Shown here: positions 56,044 to 64,000 of the stretch, piece after piece
Layout of the letters: every line of letters starts with the position of its first letter
How positions within the stretch are numbered: position 1 is the first letter of the stretch
From: Salvia splendens
Lineage: Eukaryota > Streptophyta > Magnoliopsida > Lamiales > Lamiaceae
Length of the DNA: 64,000 bases
Direction of reading: 5' to 3'
Assembly: GCF_004379255.2 (NCBI RefSeq)
Contig: NC_056040.1
Span: forward strand, 25,882,852-25,946,851
The notes under the pieces: model-generated
Told to the model about the DNA's origin: nothing
The model's input: the letters and a program-made list of their open reading frames with translations, nothing else
The model's database searches: none
Translations under genes and position numbers: made by a program

Positions 56044-57650
56044 GGAATAATCATAGTGGTAACCCAACCACGATGACTGGAGATCCCAAGAACTTGGTTC
56101 AATGGGAAAACTAAGCTATGAGAGTTCGTGCGAAACACTCACCTAAAATCTATTCCCCAGACAACAAAAGAGTGTTGCTAAGCTTGCCTAGTGGTGAGGC
56201 TAAGTCTATGACTTTTAATGAATCCTAAAGATCTCTAAGAGATGGACTTCTCAAGGAGATAGTGTAGGGCAAGATACTCAAATAGGAATCACCTATGTAA
56301 GTGTGAAGTATGGTCACTTCGTATTAAGCACTTATGAACCCAAAGTGGTGTCCAAGGCCGAAATGGACACAAAATGTGAGTACGGATGAGGTTGAGGTGT
56401 TTAAGTGTTAACACCATTGTCTCGATGCACGCGATGGAGGAATAGTTCAAAGCATCGCGCTACTAGTCCGCTCGTGTTTCCGATGATGTTGACTATGGAT
56501 GGTTCAAAGCCACAAACTACCTATCCTAATACTTACATATCTCATGAGGGTTGAGCTTGTGTCTGCATGCATATGCATTTGGTTATTTCCACTCATGTAA
56601 TGGATTGTAGAAATCATGGAATAAAATATGCCATGTCAATGGATTTTGACCAAATAATAAATGTGACGAGACATCTAATTTTGTGAAATTAAATGATATA
56701 GCGTCGATCTACATTTTACGTAGATAAATGTAGTATATTCACTTTCTCAAATCCGATTTCCGGTGAGTGAGAAATATTAGATTAAAGTTGGGCATAATTA
56801 GCTTTTAACTAAAGCTTGGAGTTTGAGCTTAGGGAATAATTAACTAGTGTTAATTATCCCACATAGGAGAAGTGACACATCTTTTAATGTGCTTAAATTA
56901 AGTGGCTTAATGTTACTTAATAATTATAGTGGACCAAGATGGTGAAAGAGCCCACACGCGCGCGCCGCTGCCGCCCGCCCGAGCCTGAGCCCGTGCTCGT
57001 AGTCGCGGGCCTCGGGCCTCGATCTTGGACTTGGATCTTGGCAATTGGTCTTTGAGCTCGGGTCTGAACCCGCAGTAATCTTTTTAGACCACCGCTGAGT
57101 CAGCAATCCAAGTGGCTTGACACATCGTCAAGCGTGGCACAGTCAAAGCCTACACGGCTGCCACGTGAGAAATCCACACGCTCCACACGTGAAAGGCACA
57201 CTCCTGCCACAAGCTTGTAACCGCCGACGGTTACGAATGAGCCATGATGAGCCTTCATGGCTTGGTTGACCCTGCATGGTGGCTTGGCCTATAAATAGGC
57301 TAGCCATTCCATTGCATTTCACACACTGAATATCACAAGCATACTTCCTCTCTACATAGTCTTTTCGAAGCCCTGCCCTCTTCCTCTTCAAGTTCGCCGA
57401 AGCTCGTTCCAACTGCAGTGTTGCAACGAACGAGACGTAGCCGTTTTATCTTTAGAGACGACGCGCCAAAACCAAGAACACTACCGGGGCGTATCTCGTC
57501 TTGCGGAAAGAGGCCTTGCTCGACTCGGCTAAGTTCATCTTTAAAGTTTCGAATTTCTTATTGTAATTTTCGTTTCTGTTTTTTCTTTTCTTCGATCTTC
57601 TCTCGGGTTGTATTACGTCCGGTTAGTGTTTTTACAGCTATATCTCCAAC
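56044..57650 (+). mobile_element. 3' tail and probable 3' LTR of copia element 2
   Basis: A long non-coding tail (GATGACTGGAGATCCC ... AACTTGGTTCAATGG) follows RNase H. A probable LTR holds CCTATAAATAGGC at about 57289-57301 as TATA box and a leader after it. The left LTR edge is not fixed, and the right edge is near 57640-57652, where it meets a MITE. No 5' LTR was found in the window. Confidence 0.6.
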
Positions 57651-57654
57651 ATCC

Positions 57655-57852
57655 ACAATAAATAGTCTCGGTTCTTAAAATGAAAATCATCTCTCATACT
57701 TTACCTACTTTTTCTCTTCTCTCTTATACTTTACCTACTTTTCCTCTTATATCTCATACTTTGCCAATTTTTTCTTCTCATGTATGTTTACTAATTTCTC
57801 ATTAAAACTCATGTCTTCGACAAATGAGACTATTTTTTGTGGATGGAGGGAG
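57655..57852. mobile_element. Stowaway-type MITE, left end damaged
   Basis: Right end TTTTTTGTGGATGGAGGGAG before TA. The left end keeps CATCCACAATAAATAGTCTC but lacks a clean CTCCCTC. It lies about 390 bp before the DCN1-like start codon. Confidence 0.65.
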
Positions 57853-57993
57853 TATAATTTATTGTGCCACTTTTAATTTGAAAATCAAATAAATCATAAA
57901 ACTAGCTTACTTTTCTTAGTCCGGCCCGGCCCGGCCCCAAAACGATACATAATGGTATTGGGCTATATTATTGGATCGAGGCCCTTCTTTCTC

Positions 57994-58153
57994 TGGCCCA
58001 TTGGTGCTTTTGTGTCAAAATGTTTTGAAACTTGTCTGGCAATAGGGAAGTGGGTGTGGCAGTAGCATTCAGCACAACCGTAGCTTCTTCTTCCTCGAAA
58101 ACCCGCGCCCGAGGCTTCTACATTCACGTCCCCTCGGAAAAACTATATATAAT
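57994..58153 (+). promoter_or_regulatory. Putative promoter of the DCN1-like gene
   Basis: TATA box TATATATAAT at about 58144-58153, 89-98 bp before the ATG. A TGGCCCA motif is at 57994-58000 and a GGCCCGGCCCGGCCC run at about 57923. Positions fit a plant promoter; transcription start not known. Confidence 0.5.
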
Positions 58154-58241
58154 CCCCGTCTACACCCAAGCAATCCGCTCCTTAAACCATCTCATTTTTC
58201 ATTCAACAAATTACCAAATTCTCAACGAAATTGCGGCAAAT

Positions 58242-61200
58242 ATGACTCGCGCCTCCAAGAGAAAATCCGACAATCAAACCTCTTCCCCTATCAAAACTGC
58301 CCGCGTCGACTCTGTTCGTTCTGGTATATAATCGGCTGCGCAGTTTTTTTTATTTATTATGTATCTGTTCTGTGATGATTTCTAATCTATGAAATATCTT
58401 TTACTTGCATACTTTTCGGTGGCATTTAATGTATGTTTTCGTTGTTGGTTATAGTCATTCTGTGTGGTTGGGATTGATGAGCAATGCATTTGGTTTTGTA
58501 TTGATTGGATGATATATTAGGTTTTTGATTGGATTAAAGTATTAGTCAACAGATTCAATTGACCACCAAGTTTGTTTTGAGATAGGTTAGGTCCTTTCCT
58601 TTGGTGATTTTGAATTCAAGTTAGTTAAGTGTATTTTGTTGTTTTGATTTTGTGAGGGGTCCATTGTTCAACTTCCAGGGGATATGCATCCTTTTAAAGA
58701 ATAAATCAGTTTTGTCTCTTTTCTGTATGGTTTAATGGATAGACTTTTGAAGACTCAATGTACTAACGAATATGTGTAGTTACTATGGTCTAAACTCTAA
58801 ATGCTCTGAATTAGTGAATTTCCTTGTGGGACCATAAGCTGGTGCATTGGCTCATGCTTTTTACGGTTTGCCTCAGTCGCAATGGCACATTCTTTTCTAG
58901 TTTTCTTTAGAATGCATTTTCTATATCGTTTGACTTAATTTTGTTTGGTTTTATTTTCCAGCATCCAGCAGAGCTGGAAAGAAAGTGGACGAACGTATTG
59001 ATGAACTTTACACAAAATATGCTAACCAGTCATCGTGTGTGATTTAGTGAGTGTTCTTTTGTGGATTACTGCCTTTAACCACTTACTTGCATGAAAATTA
59101 TCAATGCTTTGTTTCTGCAAATACATGCCTTGCGGTTTACTTATATAGTTACATTTGTGTGTGACATTGAACTATTGAAGACACCTTTGTAAAGCAAATC
59201 ATACTGAGTTCAAGTAGGCTAACCCTGAGCAATATTGCCTTCACAATTTGTTAAAATTAGTTTTTTCTAAGTTCTGTCCTATTCATGGAATCCACGAAAA
59301 CTTAATTTGATTGATATCGGCCATGAATGATGTGATTATATATATTTTATAAAAAATTGGGCTGCAGTTCATTTATGGTAGATCATTCCTATATGTGTTG
59401 AAACTTGAAAATTAGTTGTGGAGCCTATTGTGGGATGACATTGTGGCTTAAACTTTTTGCTGATTAACTTCTGATTTTTTTAAAGTAAATTACTAATGGT
59501 TATCATATTTTCTTTTCTCTTGTTTTCCTTCCAACAAATTTCAAAAGCAATATGTGTTCAATTTCTGGGATATTGATGCTTTGGCTTTGGGGCATTGGTA
59601 GATGGATAATTTTGGATGAATTTTAACTACGACTGTATGTAAGCTGTATAATATCAAGGGACTTTTCTCACCTCTATAAATGAAATTGATTGTGTTGTAT
59701 TGGTAATTTTGTACTTCAAGTAGTAGAGATCAACAAAAAAGAGAAACGGTAGCTGGAAATTCCCTACTAGTTGTAGTTATAGTGATGATTGCTATAGTAA
59801 TTTTCCTTGAGTAACTAAGCTTTTGCACTGCTACTCTCTGTGTTTAGTTTTAACATATTAATTCTAAGTAAATCTGGATTCATCGTGCCTCTTTGAAAGA
59901 CATTAATTACTCACAGAATAATGTATCTTATAATGATTTGTTGAACAGTCCAGAAGGTGTTGAAGCATTATGCTCTGATTTAAAGGTGGACTGTACTGAT
60001 GTTAGGATATTGATGCTAGCTTGGTAAGTTATTTGTTGAAGAAAAATCGCACTAAATTAATTTATTTGTAAACATGTAACTTGCTATATTCTATTTCCTG
60101 AACCTGGATATGTTTTACTTATTATAAGGAAAATGGATGCACAGAAGCAGGGATATTTTACTCAGGTGAGCCTTTATTGTTGTTTAGTTTTATCAGTTCT
60201 TTCTTTATAACCTTAACAAAACAAACCTATCTCGCATGAGGTTGTTTCCTTTTTCCTTTCCATCCTTTTCCTATTGTGATTAACTTAGAACCATTGGGAT
60301 GATGCAAATATGATATTATGTGAGGATGAAAATATGTCAATCTCCAAAAACCAAGATTCGATACATCTAAAATAGGTTTAAATGTCTATAAGTTCTAATA
60401 TTATTTAACACGAAAAAATAGAGAAAATAACTACTAAGCATCCAAGTTTATCTGAGCCAGATGAACTTGGGGTGGACATGGGTTAATCCTAAGAGCAGAG
60501 GCGACGTTTTAGGAACAGAGAAGCGTGTGAACAGAGAAGCAGGGGGCTAGAACGTATTGGGCTTGGCTACAACGTATTAAGCTAGGGCTAAAACGTATTC
60601 AAGACGTATTTTTTTAATATCAAAATTTATTATAAATATGAATGTAATATGTATTTTAGGTGTATTGAAAAGTATTTTGTAGTATATACGTCCTAGAACA
60701 GCGACTCCAGCCTTCTGCTTGTACCTGTGCTTCTTAGGTGATTGACATACGTATTCTTCTGTTTTCCACTTCCATCATTAACCAGTGTGGTTTTTTTGTG
60801 TTTTATCCCTTTAACCTTTTCCATCCTTTGGCCATTAGTTGGGCCTTCTTGGCTTCACCCGAGCCCCGAACACATGATTCTCTATTTGGTGTTTTTTTTG
60901 GTGACTATGTGACGACAAATCATGCTACTTATTGAATATCCCTCTTGTCTATTGGCCTAATGTTTGAACTTGAGAGTTACATTGGCAAAATTTAGCATTT
61001 CACATTTTGCTCTTGAGAAGCACGTCAGAAATATCTCACCATGAAACATCAATGCATTATTCTCAATTTTATTGTTTCATGGTGCTTCAATTTTCATTTC
61101 TAGACTCCAGCTAACTTTGCTCATAATAAAATGATCTGGTTTTAGCTCTGATTCGAAATATAAAGTTTCAATTTTGTATGCTCAATCTGTGCTACACAAT

Positions 61201-62166
61201 ATTGTTCTGTCTGTCAACATTTGTTCATACATTGCATTGTTTTCCTTGGGTTTAATTTTCTTCGTGTCCTTGATCCATCAGGATGAGTGGCGAAGAGGCT
61301 TGAAAGCTCTTAAGGTTGACACATTAACTAAACTGAAGAAGTCATTGCCAGAACTTGAGAAAGAGGTAGCTAAGCTTCTGTTGCAATTGCTCACTGAAAT
61401 TGATGTTTTAGCCTTTCTGAGAACATAGCACTAACGAATTCATATTGTTAATTGGAAGGCCATGAAGTCAGAGAATTTTGTTAGTTTCTACAGATATGCC
61501 TTCCGTTACTGCCTAACAGGTAAGCAATGATGTACAGCTGCAATCTCTGTGCCGATATAAGTGTGTTCTCTTTCTAATGTAACTCTAGCCTGTTGATTTG
61601 TTGCAGAGGATAATAAAAAGTGTCTAGACATTGAGACCACATGTGTATTATTACAACTCGTTTTAGGGGTCCAATATCAGGCCCAGGTAGATTCATTCAT
61701 TACATTTCTTAAGGTGAGTAGTGATTGCTATATATGAATATTCATTCCCCTTTAAGCTTTGAAATATAATCCTCTGACTCTGAAATGCTTCGACCTTAAG
61801 TACTCCGATGTTTATGAGTGCTCAATCTAAGTAACATGTACATAAGTGTGACCAGTATTGATAATTCCACTTTCCTGATTGATATGGTAAATTTGTTGTC
61901 TTCAGAGTCAAAGTGAGTACAAGGTAATAAATATGGATCAGTGGACGAATTTCTTTCGATTTTGCCAAGAGGTATGTACTTCTCAGTTAATTTTTCGATT
62001 GTTTCTTGTCTGGCATCATCCTTGGCCGTTTGTAAACTTTGTTTATTTACTTTGACAGATAAGCTTCCCAGACCTTAATAATTATGATTCAGATGAAGCT
62101 TGGCCTTTAATTCTGGATAATTATGTTGACTGGACGAAACGACAAGACAATGTGGCGACTGCATAA
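58242..62166 (+). CDS. DCN1-like protein (cullin neddylation), nine exons, 234 aa
   Basis: Exons: 58242-58323, 58962-59046, 59949-60023, 60129-60165, 61282-61365, 61459-61519, 61607-61713, 61906-61971, 62059-62166. All introns are GT-AG, the phases agree, and together they give 705 nt. The product has a short basic N-terminus (MTRASKRKS) without a UBA domain, then the PONY/DCUN1 domain from about residue 40 to the end. Landmarks are DERIDELYTKY, PEGVEALCSDLKVDCTDVRI, MDAQKQGYFTQDEWRRGLKA, QWTNFFRFCQEISFPDL (about 187-205) and DEAWPLILDNYVDWTKRQ near the C-terminus. The last two correspond to the surface that contacts cullin. The family acts as a scaffold helping E2 and RBX1 load NEDD8 on cullins, in nucleus and cytosol. 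An in-frame ATG lies at 58032, but the TATA box falls between it and 58242, so 58242 is preferred. No breaks seen. Confidence 0.92.
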
Positions 62167-63292
62167 GTCTGGTAATCCAAAGCTATGCTCGGAAAATCAT
62201 ACATGTCGTTGATTGGGATTCCTGAATATATACTTGACATGTAATGTTGGCTGTATAATACGCCATTCTTTCGAAAAGTTTACTTCTGCATCTGCTTCTT
62301 GTTTTTGTATTTTTTCCTTCTCCTGTTCTGATCAATCATATTTTTACTTATAATGACAAGTTTAGAATCGTCATTTTGGCTTTTATTAATACTGCTTCTC
62401 TATGATTTAGTTATATATGAATTTTCAGACTTGACATATGTGAGCTGCGTTCCACTTTGATTCTTTAATTATGGTTTGTCACAGGAATTTTTTTATCTCC
62501 AAAGATGGACAAACAAATTAAGCACATATTTTTCTTCATAGTGAAAATACAAAAACAGCGGAGTGTGAAGATGGTTAATCAGTTGTCGTTAATTATCAAG
62601 TGACTCAGTAAAGAAGTTGGATTACGACGAACGTGTTTGTCGATATTTTGCATTTGTAGTTTTAACTAATCTTACACTCTGCGGTTCAAAAATATCCCAA
62701 AATTTTACAACAATAAATGTGTACTTTCAATAATAAACTTAGAGATTTATGAATAGAAAAAGAGTTTATGAACATATAGTAGAGGAGTCAAATCTGCATC
62801 GTTAGGCCGAAATAACTAAGGTGGACGGTTGGCTGGCCTTCCCTCATATACTAGTAGCACCACCGTTGCCTCATGGTGGTGACCGATGACGTGAAGAAAG
62901 TAGGAGAGGGGAGGTATTTCATTTTACGGCTCAAGCGTGGCGACGCGACGCCTCCACACCTGGCCAGATTCACGTATCTCATCCAGCAGCGGTTCGTCGA
63001 CTTCCCGACGAACTGTGTGGTGTGAAGTTAGGATAGGGTCGGTGTTTTGGTGGAAAACAAAGTGTGGAGGATCCTATCGGCATCAACCTTTTGTTTTCTA
63101 AGTTTCGAGACTAAGGGATAACTTGTTATTACCGAATGGAATGGTATTTCTACCTCCATTCATTTGCTTGGTATTTTTTTTTTCCTTAGAAACCATCATT
63201 ATATTTGGAATCACCATTCTTTCCATTTAGCGTCATTTCATTCTACTTTCTTCTTATTTTAGATTAGCAAAATCATACAATATATTATATTA
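62167..63292. other. 3' flank and spacer, no gene recognised
   Basis: Includes the 3' UTR of the DCN1-like gene. At about 62877-63026 a GC-richer frame (VKKVGEGRYFILRLKRGD, then HLARFTYLIQQRFVDFPTNC) could be a fragment of an unknown gene, but it has no recognised family and no neighbouring exons. Confidence 0.4.
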
Positions 63293-63427
63293 TACTCCCT
63301 CCGTCCCCCATTATGTGTTACAGTTTTCTATTTTTGTACCTCCCTGATCAATTGTCTCACTTCACTTTACTACTTTTAGTAATGGACCTCACATTCCACT
63401 AACTCAATTTCTCTCACAATTTTATTA

Positions 63428-63569
63428 CTCCCTTCGTCCCACAATAAGAGTCCTATTTTGTCATTTTTGTTCGTCCGACAATAAGAGTCCTATTTTACTT
63501 TTACCTTGAATGGTAAGCAGGTCTCATATTCCATCAACTCATTCCACTCACATTTTATTATAAAACTAA

Positions 63570-63637
<68 letters not shown>

Positions 63638-63737
63638 TGAGACTCACATTTCACTAATTTATTCAACCCATTTTTCTTTACATTTGTTAAAACCCGTGCC
63701 CAAATCAAATAGGACTAATATTGTTAGATGGAGGAAG
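63428..63737. mobile_element. Nested Stowaway-type MITE
   Basis: Left end CTCCCTTCGTCCCACAATAA, right end TTGTTAGATGGAGGAAG, with TA flanks at 63426-63427 and 63738-63739. Contains a (TA)n tract and a local direct repeat of ACAATAAGAGTCCTATTTT. Confidence 0.7.
63573..63635. repeat. (TA)n microsatellite
   Basis: About 31 TA units without interruption, inside the nested MITE. It also creates a false run of YIYIYI in a minus-strand frame. Confidence 0.95.
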
Positions 63738-64000
63738 TATAAAATAATACTCTTATATAAAAGTATGATTCACATGCCACTAACTTTTTCAACTCTCTTT
63801 CTTTTACATTTCTTAAAACTCGTGTCGATTCAAAACAAGATACATATTAGAGGATGCAGAGAGTATTATATTTAAACTCAATATCATCTCACTTTTATAA
63901 TTTTAGATTTTATAATAAAATAAAATTTTATTAATTGAAAAAAAATCACACTACACACATTCCACATGCACAAGAACTCACATACAATTTATACACACTA

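Larger units (their letters stand above)
63295..63863. mobile_element. Stowaway-type MITE carrying a nested MITE
   Basis: Left end CTCCCTCCGTCCCCCATTAT, right end AGAGGATGCAGAGAG, with TA on both sides (63293-63294, 63864-63865). Its interior (GGACCTCACATTCCACTAAC) is split by the element at 63428-63737. Confidence 0.65.

Noticed and set aside
61174..61428. 84-codon frame as a separate gene
   Set aside because: It is exon 5 of the DCN1-like gene read with its flanking introns; the GT-AG sites and phase fit the spliced model.
63490..63708. Minus-strand frame with a long YIYIYI run
   Set aside because: Direct product of the (TA)n microsatellite.

Overview
This is a plant nuclear window, most likely from a eudicot. 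The evidence is the many spliced genes with GT-AG introns, the Athila, copia, TRIM, Stowaway, hAT and Harbinger elements, and recognisable plant gene families. I cannot name the species from the sequence. Only one host gene looks intact: a nine-exon DCN1-like (cullin neddylation) gene at 58242-62166 (+). Two other host loci are broken. One is a Dicer-like (DCL4-type) pseudogene on + (about 7050-7805 and 11940-13061). The other is a plasma-membrane H+-ATPase (AHA-type) pseudogene on - , whose exons are scattered between 13351 and 49485.

Layout. 1-2191: 5' part of a gypsy element on -, running off the left edge. 2192-6860: AT-rich DNA with Stowaway-type MITEs, a gypsy remnant with a regular 79-bp tandem repeat full of dyads, and a 1.29-kb hAT-type element that itself carries a smaller hAT-type MITE. 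7050-13061: DCL4-like pseudogene, with a 1.77-kb non-autonomous LTR element (8219-9986) and a 416-bp TRIM (11006-11421) in the gap between its exons. 13351-15374: 3' exons of the H+-ATPase pseudogene. 15375-42466: an old Athila-type element inserted in an H+-ATPase exon (TSD aggtc). Its integrase was later split by a very young, intact Athila-type element at 21090-35570 (TSD aacgg). 42467-42812 and 48313-49485: the remaining H+-ATPase exons, with a degenerate copia element at 42813-48312 (TSD acacc) in one of them. 49486-53440: MITE-rich spacer. 53440 to about 57650: a 5'-truncated second copia element with a long 3' tail and LTR. 57655-62166: MITE, promoter and DCN1-like gene. 62167-64000: spacer ending in two nested Stowaway-like MITEs and a (TA)n tract.

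The strongest structural result is the order of events, which can be read from target-site duplications. A P-type ATPase copy received an Athila and a copia insertion in two exons, and the Athila then received a second Athila. The young inner element keeps one 2039-codon gag-pol frame and a 951-codon downstream ORF between two 1477-bp LTRs in which I found only two differences. The older outer copy has lost its whole reverse transcriptase. Both Athila copies keep a set of three hairpins (CACTTAG...CTAAGTG) in the 3' non-coding region, which no known feature explains. I found no tRNA, rRNA or CRISPR array, and no clearly new host system; the novelty here lies in repeat structure.
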